Shown piece after piece: positions 1-5,933 of a stretch of DNA of 5,933 bases. A model generated the notes under the pieces. That model was not told where the DNA came from, made no database searches, and was given only the letters and a program-made list of their open reading frames with translations. The position numbers and the translations under genes were made by a program. Origin of the DNA: Acidobacteriota bacterium (GTDB taxonomy: Bacteria > Acidobacteriota > Terriglobia > Terriglobales > Acidobacteriaceae); assembly GCA_021779695.1 (NCBI GenBank), contig JAJYAE010000278.1, positions 1 through 5,933 of the forward strand, read 5' to 3'. Position 1 is the stretch's first letter, and each line of letters starts with the position of its first letter.

Positions 1-1982
1 AAGGCGGCGCGAATCTGGCGGCCCAGTTCCGTGCGCGTCGGGATGTTCTGCAGGTTCGGATTGATGGACGAGAGGCGCCCGGTGGCCGTAGCCGCGGCCT
101 GAAAGGTGGTGTGCACACGCGAGTCGCCGTCGGCCAGTTGCGGCAGCGCATCGACATAGGTGGACTTGAGCTTGGAGAGCTGGCGAAACTCGAGCACCTG
201 GCGCACGACCTCGTGCTCTTCAGAAAGCTTCTCAAGCACGTCCTGCGCGGTAGAGACGGCCTTGGTATTGCCGCGGCTGGGTGGCGCGGGCAGCGCCATC
301 TCTTTGAAGAGGACTTCGCCGAGTTGCTTGGGCGAGTTGATGTTGAAGCGGCGGCCGGCTAGCGTGTAGACGCGCTCGGCCACGCGCTCGATATCGCTGC
401 TGAGTTGCTGCGAGAAGCTGCCCAGCATGGCCTTGTCGATGCGCACGCCGGCCTGCTCCATGCGGAAGAGTACGGGCGCGAGCGGCAAGTCGATCTCGTG
501 ATAAACGCGGCCCAGTCCCGCGACTTCCACCTGCTTGAGCAGGCCAGGCGCAAGCGCATGAATCACGGCTGCGGCACGCGCGTCCGTGGTGGGCGCGGGC
601 TGGTTGTTGCGCGCGGCGACGTCGGCGAGCGACTGCGTGGCATGCGTGGGGTTGAGCGCGTAGGAGAGCAGCAGCGTGTCCGTGACGGCGCCGCGCAGTT
701 CGACGTGGTGCGGGCGGAGCGCGTGCAGCGTCTGCTTCCAGTCATGCACCTGCTTGGGCACGGCGGCGTCTTCCAGCAGCGCACGCAGGCCCGACGAGAG
801 CGGCAGGCGCAAGGCCGTCTGCGGCTCGGCACAGGCGCCGACATGCAGATTCTGCTGCGCCTCGGCGGCTTCAGCGGCTTCAAGCAGCGAAAGCGTGCGC
901 GGCGGCTCTGGCTCGTCGGTCTCTTCGGGGACTGGCATGGTCGCAAGAAAGAGCGCGAAGCCGTGCTTCTTCGCGGTGTGGAAGAATGCGTCCTGCTCGG
1001 CTTCCGTCGGCGCGTCGAGTTCTTTCAGCTCGGGCGCGTCGGCGGCGGGTTCCAGGTCGCGCAGCATGGAGGTGAATTCGAGTTCGGTGAAGAGCTGGCG
1101 GCAGGCTTCCAGATCGGGCGCGCGCGTCTCCATGGCGTGCAGGTCGAGATCGAGCGGCACGTGCGTATCAATGGTGACGAGTTCTTTCGAGAGCAGCACG
1201 GCGTCGCGATTGTGCTGCAGTGACTCGCGGTAGGTCTTGCGCTTCACTTCCTCGGCGCGATCGAGCACGGCCTCGACGCTGCCAAATTGCTGAATCAGCT
1301 CGACGCTGCCCTTGTCACCGATGCCGGGCGCACCGGGCACGTTGTCGACCGCATCGCCGCGCAGGGCCATCACGTCGATGACTTTTTCCGGTGGCACGCC
1401 GAGGGTCTCCGTCACCTTGGCGGGGTCGAGGATGAGGTTGTCCTTCTGCGGATTGAGGATGCGGATGTGCGGCGTGACGAGCTGCATCATGTCTTTGTCG
1501 CCAGAGACGATGTAGACCTCGTGGTGATGCTCGGCGGCCTGCCGCGCGAGCGTGCCGATGACGTCGTCCGCTTCGAAGCCTTCCGCCGCGAGGATTGGAA
1601 TGCGCAGCGCCTCCAGCGCGCGGCGGATGTAGGGAATCTGGCGGCGCAGATCTTCGGGCATCGCTTCTCGGTTGGCCTTGTAGCCCTCATAGGAGACTTC
1701 TTCAAAGGCCTGCGCCTTTGCGTTCCACTTGCGCAGCGTGCCGAGGCTCCGGGCGCGCTCATCGCGAAAAACCTCGCCGCTCAGGTCGAAGACGGCTGCG
1801 AAGTATTGCGGCGCGAAGTCCTGGCGCAGCTTCTTGACCATGTTGACGAAGACGTAGGCCGCCGCAGTGGGCAGGCCGGACGAGGTGGACATGGGCCGGC
1901 TGCGCTGCATCGCGTGGTAAGCGCGAAAGATGAACGACATGGCGTCGAGCAGATAGACGGGCGGCTTGGCTTGGCTTGGCAC
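1..1982 (-). CDS. polA: DNA polymerase I, C-terminus cut by window edge
   Basis: Family A polymerase for Okazaki-fragment processing and repair synthesis; 660 codons are visible and the frame is unbroken. Residues 8-285 are the 5'-nuclease domain: YLLDAMSFIFRAYHAM (10-25), the FD at 65-66, YKANR (101-105), EGFEADDVIGTLA (134-146), SGDKDMMQL (160-168) and DNVPGAPGIGDKG (213-225). Residues about 320-480 are a 3'-5' exonuclease-like domain that looks inactive: no DxE motif is seen, although TDTLLLSYALNP (434-445) keeps one acidic residue. The polymerase domain starts near 490 and shows LSKLKSTYVDALP (602-614), TATGRLSS (632-639) and NPNLQNIP (641-648). Motifs A, B and C lie beyond the left edge. 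Compared with typical PolA, about 18 extra residues sit at 78-96. The start is GTG at 1982-1980, because no ATG, GTG or TTG was seen upstream in frame and the fold begins at residue 8. It lies 37 bp downstream of the polyferredoxin gene, so co-transcription is likely. Identity is certain; the exact start is less so. Confidence 0.97.
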   Translation of the reverse strand, partial: MPSQAKPPVYLLDAMSFIFRAYHAMQRSRPMSTSSGLPTAAAYVFVNMVKKLRQDFAPQYFAAVFDLSGEVFRDERARSLGTLRKWNAKAQAFEEVSYEGYKANREAMPEDLRRQIPYIRRALEALRIPILAAEGFEADDVIGTLARQAAEHHHEVYIVSGDKDMMQLVTPHIRILNPQKDNLILDPAKVTETLGVPPEKVIDVMALRGDAVDNVPGAPGIGDKGSVELIQQFGSVEAVLDRAEEVKRKTYRESLQHNRDAVLLSKELVTIDTHVPLDLDLHAMETRAPDLEACRQLFTELEFTSMLRDLEPAADAPELKELDAPTEAEQDAFFHTAKKHGFALFLATMPVPEETDEPEPPRTLSLLEAAEAAEAQQNLHVGACAEPQTALRLPLSSGLRALLEDAAVPKQVHDWKQTLHALRPHHVELRGAVTDTLLLSYALNPTHATQSLADVAARNNQPAPTTDARAAAVIHALAPGLLKQVEVAGLGRVYHEIDLPLAPVLFRMEQAGVRIDKAMLGSFSQQLSSDIERVAERVYTLAGRRFNINSPKQLGEVLFKEMALPAPPSRGNTKAVSTAQDVLEKLSEEHEVVRQVLEFRQLSKLKSTYVDALPQLADGDSRVHTTFQAAATATGRLSSINPNLQNIPTRTELGRQIRAA
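1963..1980. repeat. Short tandem 5-mer repeat at the polA 5' end
   Basis: GGCTT is repeated three times and followed by GGC, 18 bp in all on the plus strand. On the coding strand it overlaps the last base of the polA GTG and codons 2-6 (PSQAK). Since the unit is 5 bp, gain or loss of one unit would shift the frame between the GTG start and the conserved domain. Confidence 0.8.
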
Positions 1983-2010
1983 GCCTCCGAGTCTATCAGC
2001 GAACGGCGTG
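1980..2010 (-). promoter_or_regulatory. Possible hairpin over the polA start region
   Basis: Read on the minus strand, CACGCC (2010-2005) is followed after 19 nt by its exact complement GGCGTG (1985-1980). The second arm holds the last two G of the GGAGG sequence and the whole polA GTG start codon. The upstream gene's TGA ends at 2020, only 10 nt before the first arm, so a terminating ribosome could open the stem. The pairing is seen in the sequence; the coupling role is inferred. A 6-bp stem with a 19-nt loop is modest and could be chance in GC-rich DNA. Confidence 0.35.
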
Positions 2011-2019
2011 GCAGGCTGC

Positions 2020-3102
2020 TCAGTGGGTGAGGCTGTTGGCGATGGGGACCAGCTGCATGTAGACGTCGTGCGGCATGTTGGTCTGCCAGTGGCTGGTGAT
2101 ATGCGCGTAGAGCACGAAGGCGAAGAAGATATAGGCGATGGCCGAAGCGACGGTCAATGGACCGAGGACACGGTGCGTCCAGCGCCTGGCGGGCTCGGGA
2201 TTGCGACTGGGCGGCAGGGCGAGCTGCAGGGCATTCTCAGCGGGGCAGGCAGCGACGCAGACCATGCAGGCGCTGCACTCGGCGGAGCGGATCTGGATGA
2301 GCTGGTCGACGGGCAGGCTGGCCGGGCAGACTTTGGCGCATTTGCCGCAATCAATGCAGGCGTCCGCATCCCGGCGAATCTTGACCGGGCTGAGCAGCGA
2401 CGCAAGGCCCATGAGCGCGCCGTAGGGGCAGAGATAGCGGCACCAGAAGTTCTGGATGAGGGTGGACAGGAGGACCAGCAGGCCGAGCACGACGAGGCCA
2501 GTGAGGCTGATGTCGCGGAAGAAGTTGAGCATCTTCACGTCGGTGATGAGGCCGTAGGGTGTGAACATGAAGCTCTGGAGCGCCTCGGCGGACATGGTGC
2601 CGATGAAGAAGCCGAAGAAGCCGAGCAGGAGGTATTTCAGCCCACGGAGCGGGATATCGGCCCCGCGGGGCAGGTGGAGGTTGCGGCCGTAGAAGCGGCG
2701 GCCGAGCTTCCAGAGAGCCTCGGAGAACGTTCCGATGGGGCAAAGCCAGGCACAGAAGGCCTTCTTGAGCAGCAGGCTCATGAGCAGGAACGCCAGGAAG
2801 AGAAACATGGCGGCCGGATGGATGACAGGGATGTGGCCGGTGAGAAAGAAGAATTTGGTATTCATGAGGCCGGCGATGGGCAGCCAGCCTTCAACCCCTG
2901 CCGGGCGTGGAACATAGAGGGTGTGGCCGCCGTGCTCATAGTAGCGGACCCAGAGGTAGAACTGCAGGCCGATCCACGCGTTGAGGGCCAGAAAGACGAG
3001 CTGAACGATGCGGCGGACTTTCTGGGAGCGATCGGGCAGCAGGCGGCGGATCAGCGGCTTTTTGTGGCTGGCGGGGAGCGGAACGGTGGTCTGCGTACTC
3101 AT
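2020..3102 (-). CDS. NapH/YccM-like membrane 4Fe-4S polyferredoxin
   Basis: Predicted inner-membrane electron carrier of 360 residues, from the NapH/NosR-C-terminal/YccM group (COG0348 type). About five membrane segments are visible: 30-52, 98-114, 155-175, 198-219 and 313-333. Two Cys-x3-Cys-Pro motifs sit just after segments 2 and 4, FCAWLCP (C117, C121) and WCRYLCP (C221, C225). A soluble stretch then carries two ferredoxin clusters: C249, C252, C255, C259 and C276, C279, C282, C286. The basic N-terminus suggests it is cytoplasmic, which places all cysteine motifs on the cytoplasmic side, as known for NapH. No FMN-binding domain precedes it, unlike NosR, and it lacks the C-terminal domain of CcoG; the length is near that of YccM and longer than NapH. 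ATG at 3102 was preferred over an in-frame GTG at 3141, because GGAAGGA precedes the ATG and nothing like it precedes the GTG. No nap, nos or cco partner gene is in view, so the electron donor and acceptor are unknown. Confidence 0.9.
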   Translation of the reverse strand: MSTQTTVPLPASHKKPLIRRLLPDRSQKVRRIVQLVFLALNAWIGLQFYLWVRYYEHGGHTLYVPRPAGVEGWLPIAGLMNTKFFFLTGHIPVIHPAAMFLFLAFLLMSLLLKKAFCAWLCPIGTFSEALWKLGRRFYGRNLHLPRGADIPLRGLKYLLLGFFGFFIGTMSAEALQSFMFTPYGLITDVKMLNFFRDISLTGLVVLGLLVLLSTLIQNFWCRYLCPYGALMGLASLLSPVKIRRDADACIDCGKCAKVCPASLPVDQLIQIRSAECSACMVCVAACPAENALQLALPPSRNPEPARRWTHRVLGPLTVASAIAYIFFAFVLYAHITSHWQTNMPHDVYMQLVPIANSLTH

Positions 3103-3112
3103 CGCGATCTCA

Positions 3113-3119
3113 TCCTTCC
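3113..3119 (-). promoter_or_regulatory. Ribosome binding site deciding the polyferredoxin start
   Basis: The coding strand reads GGAAGGA, 10 nt before ATG 3102. Spacing is slightly long but acceptable. The alternative GTG at 3141 has no purine-rich sequence ahead of it, which is why the shorter protein is annotated. Confidence 0.6.
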
Positions 3120-3154
3120 AAGCGACAGAGTAAGTGGGCACATGCCGGTGAAAC

Positions 3155-3170
3155 TATGACCTAAATCACT
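3155..3170. promoter_or_regulatory. Candidate CRP/FNR-family operator
   Basis: The plus strand reads TATGACCTAAATCACT. TGA and TCA are separated by 6 nt, and on the minus strand this is GTGA-N6-TCAT, close to the CRP (TGTGA-N6-TCACA) and FNR (TTGAT-N4-ATCAA) patterns. Its centre is about 60 bp upstream of the polyferredoxin ATG and about 125 bp upstream of the VWA start, so it could act on either divergent gene. Regulation of an iron-sulfur electron carrier by such a factor would make biological sense. No good -10/-35 pair was found to fix the geometry, and no regulator gene is in the window. Confidence 0.4.
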
Positions 3171-3287
3171 CGGTGCAAGAAAAAGTCCCGGGCTGTAAGA
3201 TGCAGGGATTAGGAATGGACGAGGGGAAAGCAACGACAGGTCTCTCCACGCCGTCTAACTTCTGAAGATAAAGGCCGGTACTCTGCG

Positions 3288-4538
3288 ATGCGATTTTTGA
3301 GGTCTTCTTTTGATGCCTGTCTGCTGTTGGCGATGGCCGGCGGCCCACTGATGGCGGCGCAGCAGCGCCCGACCCTTCGCGTGCCACCGAGCACGCCTGC
3401 GGCTGCCCCGGCGGGCAAGTCCTCCAAGCCATTTGTTGTGTCCCTGCCGCTGAGCGCATGGGACAAGCATGGCAAACAGGTGACCAACCTGGACCGGAAT
3501 GATCTGACCCTGACAGATGAAGGACAGACAGAAGTCATCCAGAGCCTGACGCAGGACCGCAGCCTTCCGTTCATGGTGGGCCTGCTGGATGACACAAGCC
3601 CCAGTATGAAGAACATCATCGATGCGGCCCGCAAAGGCGGGGAGTCCTTTGTGGACCAGATGCTGCCCACACCGAAGCCTGTTGCGTCTGTGGGCGGCAC
3701 GAATGTGCCGCTTCCGGCGGAGACCAGCAAGAATGAGATTTTCCTGCTCCACTTTGATCGCGAGGTGGAGCTGCTGCAGGATTTCACCACGGATCCGACA
3801 AAGCTGCACAACGAACTGGATCAGATGGGACCTACGTCCAAGAGCCAGAATGACAGCCAGGGCCCGGAGACAATGGGCGACAACCGGAGTGCGGCCCACG
3901 GCGTGCCGGGCGGTTCGAATCTTTACGACGCGATCTTCCTGGCGTCGGACGAGGTGATGAAGGATAAGCAAGGACGCAAGGCTCTGATCGTCGTCTCCGA
4001 TGGGCTGGACAAAGGCAGCAAGGAAACGATGAACGATGCGCTGGACGCGGCCGAGCGGGCGCACGTGATTGTGTACACGATTTATCTGGCGGGCAATCAG
4101 TCGGAGCACAATCCATTTGAGAATCCAGGGCGGCACAGGGGATATGGATATCCGGGCGGCAATCCGGGTGGCAATCCAGGCGGGTATCCGGGTGGCAATC
4201 CGGGCGGTTATCCGGGCGGATATCCCACGGGCAACCCAAATGGCGGGCGGCCACCGGCGCCAACGAGCACAGCGGCGGACGGAAGAAAGATCATGGAGCG
4301 CATTGCGGAGCGGACCGGGGCTCTGTACTTCGACGCCAAGCGCAAAGAAGATCTCCAGGAGATTTATGGAATCATTGCAAAGGACCTGGAGGGGCTGTAT
4401 ACGATCACGTACACGCCAAGCAAGATGGAAGATGACGGCATGTTCCACAAGGTGGCGCTGAAGACGACCAACAAGGATCTGCGGCTGACCATGCCCGAGG
4501 GCTACTTTGCACCGGGCGGCGATTCCGATTCCAATTAG
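3288..4538 (+). CDS. Secreted VWA-domain protein, Acidobacterial VWFA-related family
   Basis: Protein of 416 residues, probably exported, with a von Willebrand factor A fold; ligand and role unknown. Residues 1-24 look like a Sec signal peptide: Arg at 2 and 5, hydrophobic core CLLLAMAGGPLM, cleavage near MAA|QQ; no lipobox. Residues 49-90 form the N-terminal beta region that precedes VWA in this family (DKHGKQVTNLDRNDLTLTDEG). The VWA domain starts near 94; its metal site is D102-T-S104-P-S106, then S210 in GGSNLYDAI where Thr is usual, and D238 in VVSDGLD. Residues 286-320 are a Tyr/Asn-Pro-Gly-Gly repeat between the strand IVYTIYLAG (261-269) and the last helix (DGRKIMERIAERTGALYF, 331-348). 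The C-terminal beta part ends with TMPEGYFAPGG. The ATG has only a weak AAGG 13 nt upstream; it is chosen because the signal peptide starts there. It is divergent from the polyferredoxin gene and convergent with ppdK, so probably monocistronic. Confidence 0.92.
   Translation: MRFLRSSFDACLLLAMAGGPLMAAQQRPTLRVPPSTPAAAPAGKSSKPFVVSLPLSAWDKHGKQVTNLDRNDLTLTDEGQTEVIQSLTQDRSLPFMVGLLDDTSPSMKNIIDAARKGGESFVDQMLPTPKPVASVGGTNVPLPAETSKNEIFLLHFDREVELLQDFTTDPTKLHNELDQMGPTSKSQNDSQGPETMGDNRSAAHGVPGGSNLYDAIFLASDEVMKDKQGRKALIVVSDGLDKGSKETMNDALDAAERAHVIVYTIYLAGNQSEHNPFENPGRHRGYGYPGGNPGGNPGGYPGGNPGGYPGGYPTGNPNGGRPPAPTSTAADGRKIMERIAERTGALYFDAKRKEDLQEIYGIIAKDLEGLYTITYTPSKMEDDGMFHKVALKTTNKDLRLTMPEGYFAPGGDSDSN
4149..4244 (+). 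repeat. Eight 12-bp units encoding (Y/N)PGG tetrapeptides
   Basis: Ninety-six bases in eight in-frame 12-bp units encode YPGG, NPGG, NPGG, YPGG, NPGG, YPGG, YPTG and NPNG (residues 288-319 of the VWA protein). Units differ at synonymous positions and the last two have diverged in sequence. Since the unit is a multiple of three, copy-number change would lengthen or shorten the linker without a frameshift. Expected to be a flexible, turn-rich segment. Confidence 0.93.
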
Positions 4539-4568
4539 ACGCTGCCAGAATAGCTTGTGTGTTGGAGC

Positions 4569-4609
4569 AAACAGTGGGGGCGCGGTCCAGGACCGCGCCC
4601 CCGCTGTTT
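4569..4609. terminator. Bidirectional hairpin terminator between convergent genes
   Basis: Arms GGGGGCGCGGTCC (4576-4588) and GGACCGCGCCCCC (4590-4602) are perfectly complementary around a single A, so the real loop is 3 or 5 nt. One T/G position follows, then a further perfect 6-bp outer arm, AAACAG (4569-4574) with CTGTTT (4604-4609). The A-rich left end and T-rich right end give short T runs on both strands. It lies 30 bp after the VWA stop and 14 bp after the ppdK stop, where a shared terminator would be expected. Confidence 0.85.
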
Positions 4610-4623
4610 GTCTGGTTGACTGA

Positions 4624-5933
4624 TTAGTTGGTCCCCGTGTGCAGGTCTGGCCCCGCCTGCTTTTCCTGGAGTGCCGCCTGCGCAGCGGCAAGCCTTGCCG
4701 TCAACAACCGGAAGGGCGAGCAGGAGACGTAGTTCAGGCCGATTTTGTGGCAGAACTTGACGGACTCAGGATCGCCGCCATGCTCGCCGCAGATACCGAC
4801 CTTAAGAGTCGGCCGTGTGTTGCGTCCCTTGGCCGTAGCCATCTTCACGAGGAGTCCGACGCCGGTCTGATCGAGTGTGGCGAAGGGATCCTGCTTGAAG
4901 ATGCCGTTCTTGAGATACGCCGGCAGGAACTTGTTGATGTCGTCACGCGAGATGCCGTAGGTGGTCTGCGTGAGGTCGTTGGTTCCGAAGCTGAAGAACT
5001 CTGCTTCTTCGGCAATCTGGTCGGCGGTCAGAGCGGCGCGCGGCAGTTCGATCATGGTACCCACCATGTAATCGACATTCGTGTTCTTCTCTGCGAAGAC
5101 CTTCTCAGCGACCCTGCGAATGATGCCGGCCTGGTGGCGCATTTCCTCGATGGAGCCGATGAGCGGCACCATGATTTCGAGGTGCGGTTCGCCGCCGTGG
5201 TTTTTGACGTTGACCGCGGCCTCAAAGATGGCGCGCGCCTGCATCTCCGTAATCTCAGGAAAAGCGATGCCGAGGCGGCAGCCACGCAGGCCGAGCATGG
5301 GGTTCATCTCATGCAGGTCCTGGACGCGGGTGAGCAGCGTGCGCAGCTCTTTCAGCTTGGGTGAGCGCGGCTTCAGGTCTTCAAGATGCGCGATCTCGAC
5401 AAGCAGGTCCTCGCGCTGCGGCAGGAACTCATGCAGCGGCGGATCGAGCAGGCGGATGGTGACGGGCAGCGACTCCATTGCCTTGAAGAGGCCGACGAAG
5501 TCCTGTCGCTGCATGGGGAGCAGCTTCTTGAGGGCGTCGCGGCGATCGGCTTCATTGTCGGCCAGGATCATGGCGCGGACATGCTCGATGCGGCCTTCCG
5601 CAAAGAACATGTGCTCTGTGCGGCAGAGGCCGATGCCTTCCGCACCGAAGGCGCGGGCCTGCTTGGCGTCGCGGGGCACGTCAGCATTGGCGCGGACCTT
5701 GAGCTTGCGCAGCGGGTCAGCCCAGCTCATGAACTTGACGAGATCGGGATCGTCAGGACGCGCGGGAATGGTCTTGAGACGGCCCTCGATGACGCGGCCG
5801 GTAGTGCCGTCGAGGGAGATCCAGTCGCCATGGCGGAAGGTCTTGCCCTTGACGCGCAGTTCCTTGCGCGCTTCATCGACCTGGCAATCCCCTGCGCCGG
5901 CGACGCAGCACTTGCCCATGCCGCGAGTGACGA
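4624..5933 (-). CDS. ppdK: Pyruvate phosphate dikinase, C-terminal half (5' end outside window)
   Basis: Interconverts pyruvate + ATP + phosphate and PEP + AMP + pyrophosphate; cytoplasmic. About 435 codons are visible and the frame stays open to the right edge, reading VTRGMGKCCVAGAGD. In PPDK this directly follows the phospho-histidine loop (TSHAA), so the catalytic His should lie only a few codons beyond the window. The methionine at 5919 is therefore internal. Counting from it, the PEP/pyruvate-binding barrel shows GIGLCRTEHMF (R100), RLLDPPLHEFLP (R156), NPMLGLRGCRLG (206-217), MIELPRAA (E291), FGTNDLTQ (N314) and the catalytic cysteine in GICGEHGGDP (C377). Spacings 100-156, 291-314 and 314-377 equal those of Clostridium symbiosum PPDK (R561-R617, E745-N768, N768-C831); the span from R156 to E291 is 7 residues longer. 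The CGEHGGDP motif and spacing favour PPDK over PEP synthase or PTS enzyme I. The protein ends with a short QEKQAGPDLHTGTN tail. All key visible residues are present, so it should be active. Confidence 0.97.
   Translation of the reverse strand, partial: VTRGMGKCCVAGAGDCQVDEARKELRVKGKTFRHGDWISLDGTTGRVIEGRLKTIPARPDDPDLVKFMSWADPLRKLKVRANADVPRDAKQARAFGAEGIGLCRTEHMFFAEGRIEHVRAMILADNEADRRDALKKLLPMQRQDFVGLFKAMESLPVTIRLLDPPLHEFLPQREDLLVEIAHLEDLKPRSPKLKELRTLLTRVQDLHEMNPMLGLRGCRLGIAFPEITEMQARAIFEAAVNVKNHGGEPHLEIMVPLIGSIEEMRHQAGIIRRVAEKVFAEKNTNVDYMVGTMIELPRAALTADQIAEEAEFFSFGTNDLTQTTYGISRDDINKFLPAYLKNGIFKQDPFATLDQTGVGLLVKMATAKGRNTRPTLKVGICGEHGGDPESVKFCHKIGLNYVSCSPFRLLTARLAAAQAALQEKQAGPDLHTGTN

Noticed and set aside
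405..2030. Long plus-strand frames opposite polA (405-1223 and 1287-2030)
   Set aside because: They mirror third-position GC of polA, have no domain or ribosome site, and polA is unbroken through the whole stretch.
3103..3141. N-terminal extension of the polyferredoxin from a GTG at 3141
   Set aside because: There is no ribosome-binding sequence before the GTG, the 13 extra residues resemble no known part of the family, and GGAAGGA sits inside the extension in front of a better ATG.
1966..3159. A 397-codon plus-strand frame opposite the polyferredoxin gene
   Set aside because: The product is a Glu/Ala/Gly-rich sequence typical of the complement of GC-rich genes. The minus strand carries all the conserved cysteine motifs and membrane segments.
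3171..3287. A promoter for the VWA gene
   Set aside because: TCTAACT near 3254 could be a weak -10, but no matching -35 was found at suitable spacing, so nothing is annotated.
3255..4691. A 478-codon open frame on the minus strand, opposite the VWA gene
   Set aside because: It is longer than the VWA gene but its product is low-complexity (many Arg, Ile and His, with repeats mirroring the PGG units) and shows no recognisable domain. The plus strand has a signal peptide, metal-site motifs and family architecture. The frame also runs through the terminator hairpin into ppdK.
5917..5919. ATG at 5919 as the ppdK start, giving a stand-alone short protein
   Set aside because: The frame continues to the window edge with residues that match the conserved stretch after the PPDK catalytic histidine, so this methionine is internal.
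1..5933. CRISPR array, insertion sequence, tRNA or rRNA gene, toxin-antitoxin or defence operon
   Set aside because: No spaced direct repeats, transposase motifs, terminal inverted repeats or RNA-gene signatures were seen; almost all of the window is accounted for by four ordinary chromosomal genes.

Overview
The window is GC-rich, almost fully coding chromosomal DNA, most likely from an Acidobacteriota (Terriglobia-type) bacterium. Two signs support this. The plus-strand gene has the architecture of the 'VWFA-related Acidobacterial domain' family (TIGR03436 type). The DNA polymerase I carries an extra segment in its 5'-nuclease domain that I recall from Acidobacteriaceae polymerases. Both are inferences from memory, with no search run.

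Layout from left to right: (1) polA on the minus strand, cut by the left edge, with 660 codons visible. (2) After a 37-bp gap upstream of polA, a complete minus-strand gene for a NapH/YccM-like membrane polyferredoxin, probably transcribed together with polA. (3) A 185-bp divergent intergenic region holding a CRP/FNR-type palindrome. (4) On the plus strand, a complete gene for a secreted VWA-domain protein with a Pro-Gly-Gly-rich tetrapeptide repeat inserted late in the VWA fold. (5) A strong hairpin between convergent genes, read as a bidirectional terminator. (6) On the minus strand, the C-terminal half of pyruvate phosphate dikinase (ppdK), cut by the right edge.

The genes do not form one obvious pathway. 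polA is DNA repair and replication, ppdK is central PEP/pyruvate metabolism, the polyferredoxin is a membrane electron carrier with no visible partner, and the VWA protein is an envelope or secreted protein of unknown ligand. I see no mobile element, CRISPR array, tRNA, rRNA or defence system. The points most worth a second look are regulatory: the polA start, where the GTG and part of the only Shine-Dalgarno-like sequence lie in a hairpin next to the upstream stop codon, and the CRP/FNR-like site ahead of the polyferredoxin. I found nothing here that I would call a new system.
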